NCBI GenBank assembly: GCA_045580165.1
Contig: JAZNNG010000018.1
Span: 1-10,734 of the forward strand
DNA length: 10,734 nt
Source of the DNA: UBA4717 sp045580165
GTDB lineage: Bacteria > Bacillota > Clostridia > Oscillospirales > CAG-272
Direction of reading: 5' to 3'
Position 1 is the stretch's first letter. Each line of letters opens with the position of its first letter. Shown here piece after piece: positions 1-7,373 of the stretch. The notes under the pieces are model-generated. The model saw only the letters and a program-made list of their open reading frames with translations, was not told the DNA's origin and searched no databases. The position numbers and the translations under genes were made by a program.

Positions 1-1
1 T

Positions 2-2671
2 GACGCGCTTATCGATAACGGTAAGCACGGTAAGCCCGTAACGGGACCCAGTAACAGAGCTCTCAAGAGCCTTTCCGAAATGCTCAGAGGTAAGCAGGGA
101 CGCTTCCGTCAGAACCTTCTCGGTAAGCGTGTTGACTACTCGGGACGTTCGGTTATCGTCGTAGGTCCGAGCCTTAAGATAGACCAGTGCGGTCTTCCTA
201 AGGAAATGGCGCTCGAGCTTTTCAAGCCCTTCGTAATGAAGCGCCTTGTCGAAACACAGAAGGCAACCAACATCAAGGATGCCAAGAGAAAGGTTGACAA
301 GGTAGCTCCCGAGGTTTGGGACGCGCTCGAAAACGTAATCAAGGAGCACCCCGTGCTTCTCAACCGTGCGCCTACACTTCACAGACTTTCGATTCAGGCA
401 TTCGAGCCCGTGCTTGTTGAAGGCCGTGCAATAAAGCTTCACCCCCTCGTATGCTCCGCGTTCAACGCAGACTTCGACGGAGACCAGATGCCTATCCACG
501 TACCGCTTTCAGCAGAGGCTCAGGCAGAGGCGCGTTTCCTTATGCTCTCTGCAAACAACCTCTTAAAGCCTGCTGACGGACGTTCAGTAACGGTTCCGTC
601 CCAGGATATGATCCTCGGCTCTTACTACCTCACGATCGACCGTGCAGGTGAAAAGGGCGAGGGACACTATTTCAGAAACTTCGACGAAGCTATTATGGCT
701 TACGAAAACGGACTCCTCGGTATCCACGCGCCCATCAAGGTTCGTGTTACCAAGGTAATAGACGGAGTAGAGCATAGCGGAATTATCGATGCTACTCTCG
801 GACGTCTTATATTCAACCAGCACATTCCTCAGGATCTCGGCTTTGTTGACAGAAGCAAGCCCGAAAATCTCCTCGATCTTGAGATCAGCTTCCCGACTAT
901 CAAGAAGAACCTCGGTCAGATAATCGACCGTTGTATCAAGAAGCACGGTAACGCTGTAACGTCTCAGGTGCTTGACGAGATCAAGGCAATGGGCTTCAAG
1001 TATTCGACACGCGGCTCGATCTCCATCTCGGTTTACGATATGATGATCCCCCCGAAGAAGTACGAATACATTTCCGAGGCCGAAAAGGGTGTTGAAAAGA
1101 TCAACCGCGAGTACGCTCACGGACGTCTCACGGAGGAAGAGCGTTACAACAACGTTATCAAGCTCTGGGAAGACACCACCAAGGACGTTATTGCCGCACT
1201 TCAGGATAACTTCAGTAAGTACAATCCTATCAAGATGATGGTTGACTCGGGAGCCCGCGGTAACGTAACGCAGATGCGTCAGCTCGCAGGTATGCGCGGA
1301 CTTATGTTTGCGACAAACGGTAAGACTATCGAAATCCCGATCAAGTCAAACTTCCGTGAAGGTCTTAACATCCTCGAATACTTTATGGCAGCCCGCGGTG
1401 CGCGTAAGTCCCTTTCGGATACGGCGCTCAGAACGGCTGACTCGGGATACCTCACAAGAAGACTTGTTGACGTATCTCAGGATGTTATAATCCGTCACGA
1501 AGACTGTAAGACCGATAAGGGTATCTGGGTAAGCGATATCAAGGATAGCAACAACGTGGTTATCGAGTCGCTTAAGGACAGAATTATCGGCAGATACGTT
1601 ATCCGCGATGTTAAGGACGAAGACGGCAACGTAATAGTTCCCGACAACACAATGATAACCGATACTCAGGCAGACGAAATGGTTGCCAAGGGTATCGAAA
1701 GAGTTCTCATCAGAACAATACTCCAGTGTAAGTGCAAGCACGGCGTCTGCGCTCACTGCTATGGCTCTGACCTTGCTTCCGGTAAGACTGTAAGCATCGG
1801 TGAGACCGTAGGGATCATCGCGGCGCAGTCCATCGGTGAGCCCGGTACACAGCTTACGATGCGTACCTTCCATACGGGAGGCGTTGCGGGAAGCGATATT
1901 ACTCAGGGTCTTCCGAGAGTTGAGGAGCTCTTCGAGGCGCGTAAGCCCAAGAAGGTTGCAACTCCTGCCGAGGTTTCGGGTACAGTAAGCATTGGCGACG
2001 TTAAGAACAATAACAGAATGGTAACCGTTGCAAACGATCTTACAGGAGAATCGTTCGTTCATCCTATTCCCGTTGGTATCCACCTTTCTGTAACCGACGG
2101 TCAGTTCGTAATGAAGGGCGAGCCTCTCACTGACGGTAACCTCAGTCCTGCAGACATTACAAGACTTGAGGGACTTGACGCGGTTTACGATTATATCATC
2201 CGCGAGGTTCAGAGAGTTTACCGTTCGCAGTCTGTTGAAATCAACGATAAGCATATCGAGGTTATTGCCCGTCAGATGACCAGAAAGGTCAAGATAGACG
2301 AGTCGGGTGACACAGAGCTTCTCTTCGGTTCGCTCGTTAACCGTTCCGAGTTTGAAGAAGCAAACGCGGCAATCGACGCGCGTATCGCAAACGGTGAGGT
2401 TACTCTCCGTCACGCGCAGTCCACACCCGTACTTCTCGGTATCACCAAGGCGGCTATAAGCACCGACTCCTTCCTCTCTGCTGCATCCTTCCAGGAGACC
2501 ACAAAGGTTCTTACAGAGGCTGCTATCAAGGGTAAGGTAGACCACCTCCTCGGACTCAAGGAGAACGTAATCATCGGTAAACTAATTCCTGCCGGAACAG
2601 GTATGAGAGAGTACCGTTCGGTTGAGGTTGAAACTAAATGTGATGACCTCACACAGATCGGCGTTAAGTAA
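2..2671 (+). CDS. rpoC: DNA-directed RNA polymerase subunit beta' (5' end outside window)
   Basis: This is the largest catalytic subunit of RNA polymerase, acting in the cytoplasm. The reading frame is open from base 2, so 889 residues are present and roughly the first 300 of a usual ~1200 are missing; the ATG at 80 is internal. The text runs through SNRALKSL, GKRVDYSGRSVI and the Mg-binding NADFDGD motif (bases 464-484). A four-cysteine zinc site follows, with TGT at 1505 and Cys codons at 1727, 1748 and 1757 in the expected 7- and 3-residue spacing. The trigger loop (IGEPGTQLTMRTFHTGG, His codon at 1871) leads directly into VEELFEAR with no large insertion, as in Gram-positive enzymes. The C-terminus ends normally (HLLGLKENVIIGKLIPAGTG). 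After the catalytic loop the sequence reads MPIH where MAVH is usual. No rpsL/rpsG/fusA follows; a terminator and a convergent gene do. Identification is essentially certain. Confidence 0.98.
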   Translation, partial: DALIDNGKHGKPVTGPSNRALKSLSEMLRGKQGRFRQNLLGKRVDYSGRSVIVVGPSLKIDQCGLPKEMALELFKPFVMKRLVETQKATNIKDAKRKVDKVAPEVWDALENVIKEHPVLLNRAPTLHRLSIQAFEPVLVEGRAIKLHPLVCSAFNADFDGDQMPIHVPLSAEAQAEARFLMLSANNLLKPADGRSVTVPSQDMILGSYYLTIDRAGEKGEGHYFRNFDEAIMAYENGLLGIHAPIKVRVTKVIDGVEHSGIIDATLGRLIFNQHIPQDLGFVDRSKPENLLDLEISFPTIKKNLGQIIDRCIKKHGNAVTSQVLDEIKAMGFKYSTRGSISISVYDMMIPPKKYEYISEAEKGVEKINREYAHGRLTEEERYNNVIKLWEDTTKDVIAALQDNFSKYNPIKMMVDSGARGNVTQMRQLAGMRGLMFATNGKTIEIPIKSNFREGLNILEYFMAARGARKSLSDTALRTADSGYLTRRLVDVSQDVIIRHEDCKTDKGIWVSDIKDSNNVVIESLKDRIIGRYVIRDVKDEDGNVIVPDNTMITDTQADEMVAKGIERVLIRTILQCKCKHGVCAHCYGSDLASGKTVSIGETVGIIAAQSIGEPGTQLTMRTFHTGGVAGSDITQGLPRVEELFEARKPKKVATPAEVSGTVSIGDVKNNNRMVTVANDLTGESFVHPIPVGIHLSVTDGQFVMKGEPLTDGNLSPADITRLEGLDAVYDYIIREVQRVYRSQSVEINDKHIEVIARQMTRKVKIDESGDTELLFGSLVNRSEFEEANAAIDARIANGEVTLRHAQSTPVLLGITKAAISTDSFLSAASFQETTKVLTEAAIKGKVDHLLGLKENVIIGKLIPAGTGMREYRSVEVETKCDDLTQIGVK

Positions 2672-2681
2672 ATAAAAAGTT

Positions 2682-2714
2682 AGCGGAAGGCAGAAGCCTT
2701 CCGCTGATTTTTTT
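2682..2714 (+). terminator. Intrinsic terminator of rpoC
   Basis: A perfect 10-bp stem (AGCGGAAGGC / GCCTTCCGCT, 2682-2691 and 2696-2705) with an AGAA loop is followed by seven T residues at 2708-2714. It starts 10 bases after the rpoC stop codon, so it should end the operon transcript here. Confidence 0.93.
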
Positions 2715-2722
2715 ATTGGAAT

Positions 2723-2753
2723 AAAAAAGACGGCAAAAGTTGCCGTCTTTTTT
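2723..2753. terminator. Bidirectional intrinsic terminator
   Basis: The stem GACGGCAA / TTGCCGTC (2729-2736 with 2740-2747) is flanked by A6 on the left (2723-2728) and T6 on the right (2748-2753), so it has a U-tract when read in either direction. On the minus strand it lies 10 bases beyond the stop codon of the surface-protein gene and is its natural terminator. On the plus strand it backs up the rpoC terminator. Confidence 0.9.
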
Positions 2754-2762
2754 GTGGTTTAA

Positions 2763-4982
2763 TCAGTCAACGTACTTGACGATTCTTTCGAGAATCGCAG
2801 CCGCTTGAGCGCGATTTGCGGCATTCTTGGGAAGGAATGCGCCGTCGGAGCCTGTGATTATTCCTGCGTTACCAACCTTGTTGGCGAACGTCTTTGCCCA
2901 GGAGTCGATCTCGGCATAGTCGGAATAGTTCATTTCGGTCTCGTCAAGCGTAAAGCCCTTGAACTCAAGGTAACGTGCTATGATCACCGCCATTTCCTGT
3001 CTGTTAACGACTCTGTCGGGCTCAAACTTGTTGTCGCCGACACCGCCGACGATGTTGTTTCTTCTTGCCCATTCAATGTAAGGCGCGTAATATTGATTTT
3101 TGTCAACGTCAGTAAACATACAGTTGTAGCCCGAAACGTCAATACCCTCGAATCTTCCGAGTACTGTTACGAGCATACCGCGTGAGAGCTCACCCTCGGG
3201 ATCGAATACCGTTTCACTGCGTCCGTTGAAGATTCCGCGTGCCGCAACGAAGTTGATGCTGTTCTTTGCCCAGTGGTTTTCAATGTCTTCAAAGCCAAGC
3301 TCCTCAACCGTGAGGATATAAGGTCTGACCGTTGAGTCTGTAAAGGTGAGATATCCGTTGCTGTAGCTTGCTTCGGTGCCGATAGGAATAAGCTTATCGC
3401 CGTCAGTTGTATAAACTACAATGTGCTTGCCGTTTACGCCCGCCGCGTTTTTGTAGGGGAGAGTAACCGTAACGCTGCCGTCTGTGATTTCCTTTGAAAC
3501 GGAAAGCTCGAAATATTCGTATCCGTTGGTAAGCTTTTCGGAAAGCTTTTCATCAAGCTCATTGTCACGGAGAATTATCTGAACGGATTCTTTTGCAGAT
3601 ACTATTGTATCAAGAGCCTTGGAGTTTAACTTAAGAGTAACGTCTGCCGCAGTAAACTTGAAGGTGTCAACCGCATCCAAAGCAGCACCGTAGCCCTCGG
3701 GGAAGTTGAGGATGAGTTCATCGTCAGACACGTTGGTTGTTGTGCCGACAACGTCGATCTTCTTGGAGGGATAGGACTTCTTTGCTGCTGCAACTGCTTC
3801 GGTAAGAACGTTTGCGTCGAGGTTAAGAAGTGTACCCTCACCGTACGAGATGGGAGAAACGAAGAGGTTGATTGCTGCCTTGTTGCTCTTGAGCTCTACC
3901 GTGTAATCCTTAACCTCGGTTTTATCCTCTGTGTCGTCGGTCTTGTCATCTGTTTTGTCTTCAGTCTTGTCGTCGGTATCTTCATCGTCCTTGGGGTCGC
4001 TTGCCTTTGAAACGGTTACAACCGCGCCGTCGTAAATGAAGTCCTTGCCGAGTTGATTGAGGTCAGTGTCGATTATATCAGCCTTATTGCTGTATATGTC
4101 GAAGTTGTACTTTCCTGCGGGAGTTGTTGACTTTGAGGCGAATGTGACGGTTATGATCTTGCCGTCACCTTCAATGTTTTCCTCGGAAAGAGGATCGGAG
4201 CAGAATACAATGTAAGGAGCAGATGCGCTTTCCTCAACAGAGCTTGTAGTACCGATAAGCTTGTGGTCCTTTATGCCGACAACACTAAAGTACTTGTCGT
4301 TATAATCTATGTAAGTACGAAGCGCAATTATGCCGGGGTTGTCGGTTATCTTAAGAGTAAGGGAGAACTCGTTTCCTGCAGTTGCCTTAGTGTCTGCAAT
4401 GGAAAGCTTGGGAGCCTTGGTCTCGCTTGACGAATCCTCTGTATCGTTTTCTTCTTCCTCATCATCGTCTTCCTCGGGAGACGCTTCAGTACCGCCTTCT
4501 ACGGTTATCGTAGCTGAATAGCAGGTAAATTCATCGCCTATTTCCTCGAGATCGGTGGTAACAACGTCCTCGTTGCTAATGAAAAGCTCAAGCTCGTAAT
4601 CACCGTTCGGGGTGTTTGCCGCAACGTTAAAGGTAATGGTTGCTACCTTACCGTTGGTGGTAATGTCGGTGGTGCGGAGAGGATTTGCCCAGAACAAAAC
4701 GAAGGGCGAGCTTGTGTAATTTATGGAGTGGGTGTTGTCGCCGAGGAGCTTGTGGTCAGTAATAGATTTAACCGAAAAATATGTATCGTTGTATTCAAGG
4801 GAAGCTTTAAGAACTATAAGACCGGGATTGTCCTCAACGGTAACGTCAACTGTGAAAGTAGAGCCTGCGGTGGCCGTAGCATCGGATAAAGATACCTTAG
4901 GTGACGCGGCGCTAACGGAGAAGGTCAGTATTACGGCTAAGAGCATAGTAAGCAAAGCAAAGCCGAGCAGATTTTTTCGCAT
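2763..4982 (-). CDS. Secreted SLH-anchored surface protein with two cohesin-like modules
   Basis: This 739-residue exported protein was probably made to sit on the cell wall. Residues 1-26 form a signal peptide (MRKNLL, a hydrophobic core, then SVSAA). Residues 28-162 and 190-325 are two related modules sharing ATAG, DNPG, YND.YFSV and DHKL.G, with a late G-K-(V/I)-x-T-(V/I)-TF strand; this pattern resembles cohesin modules. An acidic Glu/Asp linker lies at 164-190 and a Lys-Thr-Asp-rich linker at 331-356. Residues 358-561 form a beta-rich region I cannot assign. Residues 563-610, 622-672 and 685-737 are three SLH repeats (F-D-I-x-x-H-W-A, then F-P-type motifs), which normally bind pyruvylated secondary wall polymer. 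The start is supported by AAGGAAGG seven bases upstream. The gene is monocistronic, with its own promoter and terminator. SLH anchoring is nearly certain. Cohesin function, and so binding of dockerin-bearing enzymes, is inference because no dockerin gene is in the window. Confidence 0.88.
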   Translation of the reverse strand: MRKNLLGFALLTMLLAVILTFSVSAASPKVSLSDATATAGSTFTVDVTVEDNPGLIVLKASLEYNDTYFSVKSITDHKLLGDNTHSINYTSSPFVLFWANPLRTTDITTNGKVATITFNVAANTPNGDYELELFISNEDVVTTDLEEIGDEFTCYSATITVEGGTEASPEEDDDEEEENDTEDSSSETKAPKLSIADTKATAGNEFSLTLKITDNPGIIALRTYIDYNDKYFSVVGIKDHKLIGTTSSVEESASAPYIVFCSDPLSEENIEGDGKIITVTFASKSTTPAGKYNFDIYSNKADIIDTDLNQLGKDFIYDGAVVTVSKASDPKDDEDTDDKTEDKTDDKTDDTEDKTEVKDYTVELKSNKAAINLFVSPISYGEGTLLNLDANVLTEAVAAAKKSYPSKKIDVVGTTTNVSDDELILNFPEGYGAALDAVDTFKFTAADVTLKLNSKALDTIVSAKESVQIILRDNELDEKLSEKLTNGYEYFELSVSKEITDGSVTVTLPYKNAAGVNGKHIVVYTTDGDKLIPIGTEASYSNGYLTFTDSTVRPYILTVEELGFEDIENHWAKNSINFVAARGIFNGRSETVFDPEGELSRGMLVTVLGRFEGIDVSGYNCMFTDVDKNQYYAPYIEWARRNNIVGGVGDNKFEPDRVVNRQEMAVIIARYLEFKGFTLDETEMNYSDYAEIDSWAKTFANKVGNAGIITGSDGAFLPKNAANRAQAAAILERIVKYVD
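3915..3992 (-). repeat. Degenerate repeat encoding an Asp/Lys/Thr linker
   Basis: Residues 331-356 of the surface protein repeat the units DDKT, EDKT and DDKT several times. In DNA this is an imperfect short tandem repeat. It looks like a flexible spacer between the second cohesin-like module and the domain before the SLH repeats, and it could vary in length between strains. Confidence 0.6.
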
Positions 4983-4989
4983 AATTTAT

Positions 4990-4997
4990 CCTTCCTT
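4990..4997 (-). promoter_or_regulatory. Ribosome binding site of the surface-protein gene
   Basis: AAGGAAGG on the minus strand, seven bases before the ATG at 4982, matches the anti-Shine-Dalgarno sequence well and fixes this start codon. Confidence 0.8.
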
Positions 4998-5020
4998 TAA
5001 GTAAATAATATTACAACTAT

Positions 5021-5048
5021 ATTATACCATAAATTTAATGAAATGCAA
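5021..5048 (-). promoter_or_regulatory. Promoter of the surface-protein gene (extended -10)
   Basis: On the minus strand TTGCAT (5043-5048), a 16-base spacer and TGGTATAAT end at a perfect TATAAT (5021-5026). The TG one base before the hexamer makes an extended -10 element, which compensates for the imperfect -35. The predicted transcript start is about 30 bases upstream of the coding start. Confidence 0.8.
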
Positions 5049-5114
5049 GAGTATGGGTGGAGATTTCAAAAAATGTTCACTTCACGCGCGTGTTAAAGTT
5101 TTTGGGGCGCCTTT

Positions 5115-5122
5115 TTTCAAAA
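5115..5122. repeat. Target-site duplication, left copy
   Basis: TTTCAAAA lies directly outside the left terminal repeat and is repeated exactly at 7476-7483. Eight base pairs is the usual duplication size for IS1595-family elements. Confidence 0.88.
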
Positions 5123-5145
5123 GTCTCTGTCCTATATGAGTGTTG
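5123..5145 (+). repeat. Left terminal inverted repeat
   Basis: The first eight bases, GTCTCTGT, are identical to the reverse complement of the right end, and 18 of 23 bases agree overall. The mismatches are at repeat positions 9, 11, 13, 16 and 20. Confidence 0.88.
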
Positions 5146-5174
5146 ATGAACAAAAAATATGCAATTTTAAAAAT

Positions 5175-5188
5175 ATTTATGCATAAAT
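5175..5188. repeat. 14-bp palindrome near the left end, partly repeated near the right end
   Basis: ATTTATGCATAAAT is a perfect palindrome 52 bases inside the left end. Its first 11 bases recur at 7441-7451, just inside the right inverted repeat. It may be a subterminal binding site for the transposase or a host factor, but chance in A/T-rich DNA is possible. Confidence 0.4.
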
Positions 5189-5238
5189 AGAATTGTTGCT
5201 AACATAAAAAATTACATTCCTTTACAAGTACATTTTGT

Positions 5239-5243
5239 GGAGG
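5239..5243 (+). promoter_or_regulatory. Ribosome binding site of the transposase
   Basis: GGAGG with a nine-base spacer to the ATG at 5253. It selects that ATG over the in-frame TTG at 5235, which lies upstream of this site. Confidence 0.8.
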
Positions 5244-5252
5244 AATTATTTT

Positions 5253-6569
5253 ATGACTGGTTTTAATTCTAATTTCAACGATATTCAAAAGCAAATCTCT
5301 TTTGCAAATCTCACTGACGAGCAAATTCAGGAGTTGCTGTCTATTTTGCAAACAAAGAGAAGTGAACAATCCAAACTAACAAAGGAAGAAAAGGTCTTTC
5401 TTCAATGTTGCAGAGAACGTAGGAGTTATTCTGCAAATAAGGATTTAGATACTGTTGTTTGTCCTCTTTGTGGTTCAATCAAGATTATCAAGAATGGCAC
5501 AAAAAATGGCAGACAGAGATACAAATGCAAAGATTGCGCAAGAACATTTGGAGATACCATTGGTACTGTTCTCTTTCGCTCCAAATTATCTATTGCAAAG
5601 TTGATTGAACTTATCAAGTTGACTTTACAAGGTGAGAGTTGCCGTACCATAGCAAAAGAACTTGGTATCAACAAGCAGACGGTATTACACAACAGACATA
5701 GGATATGTTCTGTTCTTCATCAGTTTGTGTACAATCAAGACGACTTCAAGAGTTTAGCAGAGAGTGACGAGTATTACTATCCTTTGTCTTTCAAGGATAT
5801 AAAAGACCCAATATTCTTCTTGAATACACTTGGTAGAATGCCATATACCCATAGAAATTATAAACAAAAACTTGAATATATTGAGAAACAAGGTTTTGAT
5901 AGTGCTTTCTTACAAGTTCTTAATGATAATGAAGAACAGGTTAGAAATGAACTGCTTAACTATGTCAATTGCGATGATTTGAAATCACAAGAAAAGTTCT
6001 CCAATGCTTTAAATAGTATGGATACAGAGAAAATTATTCAGGTATTAAAGACGTTGAATGAACACCAGAAGAAAAAGAGAGGTATCAGCAATCAACAAAT
6101 CTGTTGCCTGTCCTGTATCGACAGGAACAATAATCATTTCTTGCAGACTGTTTGTGTTGGTAGAATATGGGCAAGTCATATCGAAAAGGCACTTGTACCT
6201 CATTTTTCAGAAGATACTGTTTTGATTACAGACAGCCACAGAGCATATAGAACAGTAGCAAACAAGCACAAGATACCATTAAAGCAAATCCCAAGTGGAA
6301 AGCATACAAGTGGTGGATATAGTCTTGGTCATATCAATGGTTATCACCACAATATAAGTGATTTTATGTATCTGTATCATGGTGTATCTTCAAAGTTTCT
6401 TGATTATTACTTGGCTCTGTTCTATTGGATTGAGAAGAACAAGCACAAATCTTACCTTGAACAAGCCTATGATATTATCACTCTGTTATCCAATCAGGCT
6501 AAAAAGATACCACTTAACAAGTTCAAAGATAAGCCTATATCCTTTGATTTAAAAGGTTTGTTAAGTTAA
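5253..6569 (+). CDS. IS1595-family transposase (zinc ribbon, DDH-type catalytic core)
   Basis: This 438-residue protein should cut and join the ends of the surrounding element. Counting from the ATG at 5253, a zinc ribbon with C70-x2-C73 and C92-x2-C95 (CPLCG ... YKCKDC) recognises DNA, followed by a helix-turn-helix stretch (RTIAKELGINKQTVLHNRHR, about 131-150). The catalytic core follows the IS1595 plan: D172 in SDEYYYPLSFK, D327 in LITDSHRAY, then QIPSGKH and HINGYHHNI with H365 in the third catalytic position, ending with HGVSSKFLDYYL. The basic residue usually four positions after that His is Ser here. Between the first Asp and the RGISNQQICCLS strand there are about 100 residues, roughly 65 more than in the family members I remember. 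The frame is uninterrupted, so activity is plausible. I see no convincing promoter in the 129 bases before it. Confidence 0.92.
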   Translation: MTGFNSNFNDIQKQISFANLTDEQIQELLSILQTKRSEQSKLTKEEKVFLQCCRERRSYSANKDLDTVVCPLCGSIKIIKNGTKNGRQRYKCKDCARTFGDTIGTVLFRSKLSIAKLIELIKLTLQGESCRTIAKELGINKQTVLHNRHRICSVLHQFVYNQDDFKSLAESDEYYYPLSFKDIKDPIFFLNTLGRMPYTHRNYKQKLEYIEKQGFDSAFLQVLNDNEEQVRNELLNYVNCDDLKSQEKFSNALNSMDTEKIIQVLKTLNEHQKKKRGISNQQICCLSCIDRNNNHFLQTVCVGRIWASHIEKALVPHFSEDTVLITDSHRAYRTVANKHKIPLKQIPSGKHTSGGYSLGHINGYHHNISDFMYLYHGVSSKFLDYYLALFYWIEKNKHKSYLEQAYDIITLLSNQAKKIPLNKFKDKPISFDLKGLLS

Positions 6570-6586
6570 CAATTTTGTTAAATTTA

Positions 6587-6610
6587 TCTCTGTATCGTGA
6601 CAAATGAGTG
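6587..6610 (+). repeat. Internal sequence resembling the left transposon end
   Basis: TCTCTGT (6587-6593) and ATGAGTG (6604-6610) are both exact matches to segments of the left inverted repeat (5124-5130 and 5136-5142), in the same order and orientation but with five extra bases between them. It lies just after the transposase stop codon and overlaps the -35 region of the cargo promoter. It may be a remnant end; chance is not excluded. Confidence 0.4.
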
Positions 6611-6625
6611 AAAGTATGTTATAAT
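6597..6625 (+). promoter_or_regulatory. Promoter of the passenger formyltransferase
   Basis: GTGACA (6597-6602, five of six to consensus), a 17-base spacer and a perfect TATAAT (6620-6625) preceded by TG-T, giving an extended -10. The cargo gene is therefore likely transcribed strongly and independently of the transposase. Confidence 0.85.
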
Positions 6626-6627
6626 AC

Positions 6628-6663
6628 AGACAGAAAATAGAACTTTTTGCTAATTTTCTGTCT
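6628..6663. repeat. Perfect 11-bp inverted repeat at the predicted transcript start of the cargo gene
   Basis: AGACAGAAAAT (6628-6638) pairs perfectly with ATTTTCTGTCT (6653-6663) across a 14-base loop. It begins two bases after the -10 hexamer and no U-tract follows, so it is not a standard terminator. It could be an operator, a 5' leader hairpin, or back-to-back remnants of transposon ends, since TTCTGTCTATAT resembles the left repeat. Confidence 0.6.
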
Positions 6664-6725
6664 ATATAGGTAATAAAATAGTTAAACAAATAAGAATAAG
6701 TCGAACAGATAGATAATTTGAATAT

Positions 6726-6730
6726 GGAGG
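6726..6730 (+). promoter_or_regulatory. Ribosome binding site of the passenger gene
   Basis: GGAGG with an eight-base spacer to the ATG at 6739. It rules out the in-frame TTG at 6718 and the ATG at 6724, which lie upstream of or beside this site. Confidence 0.85.
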
Positions 6731-6738
6731 AAAAGAAA

Positions 6739-7332
6739 ATGAATATAGCAGTTTTTGCATCTCACGGTGGTAGTGATTTGCAAGCAATAATAGATGGTTG
6801 TAAAAGTAATAAAATAGGTGCTAATGTGTCTGTTGTTATTAGTAACAATGGAAGTTCTATGGCTTTACAGAGAGCAAATAATGAGGGTATACCTTCATAT
6901 CATCTTAGTGCAAAGAAATTTGGAAGTGAAGAATTATTAGCAGAAGAAATACTTGATGTATTATCAAAGCATCAAATAGATATGATATTTTTAGCAGGAT
7001 ATATGAGAATGTTACATATATCAATTCTTGAAAAATATAATAATAGAATTTTTAATATACATCCTGCCTTACTTCCAAAATTTGGTGGTAAAGGTATGTA
7101 TGGAATGAATGTTCATACTGCGGTTATAGAAGCAAAAGAAACAGAAACAGGAGTTACAATTCATAGAGTAAGTCCTGAATATGATAGTGGCGAGATTGTT
7201 GCACAGACAACTGTTCCAGTATTTGAGAATGATACACCAGAACAATTAGCTGCAAGAGTTTTAGAAAAAGAACACGAGTTTTTAGTAGAAGTAATTGCTG
7301 ATATTGTAAATGGAAAGATTACACTAGGTTAG
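6739..7332 (+). CDS. purN: PurN-type phosphoribosylglycinamide formyltransferase, transposon passenger
   Basis: The PurN family transfers a formyl group from 10-formyltetrahydrofolate to glycinamide ribonucleotide, the third step of purine synthesis. This 197-residue protein is full length and aligns from its first residue. The phosphate-binding loop is SHGGSDLQ (8-15; E. coli has SGNGSNLQ). It continues with VISNN, FLAGYMRML and NIHPALLPK, giving catalytic N106 and H108 in the E. coli numbering. The third catalytic residue is D149 in YDSGEIV. The GGKGMYG segment after LLPK is a five-residue insertion relative to E. coli that I associate with Bacteroidetes and clostridial PurN. The gene sits alone inside the transposon with its own promoter, ribosome site and terminator; no other pur gene is near. 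Codons are strongly A/T-rich. Catalysis looks intact apart from Gly9 being His. A related substrate cannot be ruled out, since the gene is outside a purine operon. Confidence 0.9.
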   Translation: MNIAVFASHGGSDLQAIIDGCKSNKIGANVSVVISNNGSSMALQRANNEGIPSYHLSAKKFGSEELLAEEILDVLSKHQIDMIFLAGYMRMLHISILEKYNNRIFNIHPALLPKFGGKGMYGMNVHTAVIEAKETETGVTIHRVSPEYDSGEIVAQTTVPVFENDTPEQLAARVLEKEHEFLVEVIADIVNGKITLG

Positions 7333-7373
7333 TCAAATTCCAATTTGTTGAACTGAACAGCATATATCCCATA

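Noticed and set aside
1346..2545. A 399-codon open frame antisense to rpoC
   Set aside because: It is the mirror of a highly conserved gene, has no recognisable domain, and arises from the biased codon use of rpoC. The shorter antisense frames at 136-363, 584-1120 and 2410-2652 are the same.
5235..5252. TTG at 5235 as the transposase start
   Set aside because: The GGAGG at 5239-5243 lies after it and is spaced correctly for the ATG at 5253.
6739..7332. Methionyl-tRNA or sugar formyltransferase as the identity of the cargo
   Set aside because: The length, the phosphate-binding loop at residues 8-15 and the N106/H108 numbering match PurN; no second C-terminal domain is present.
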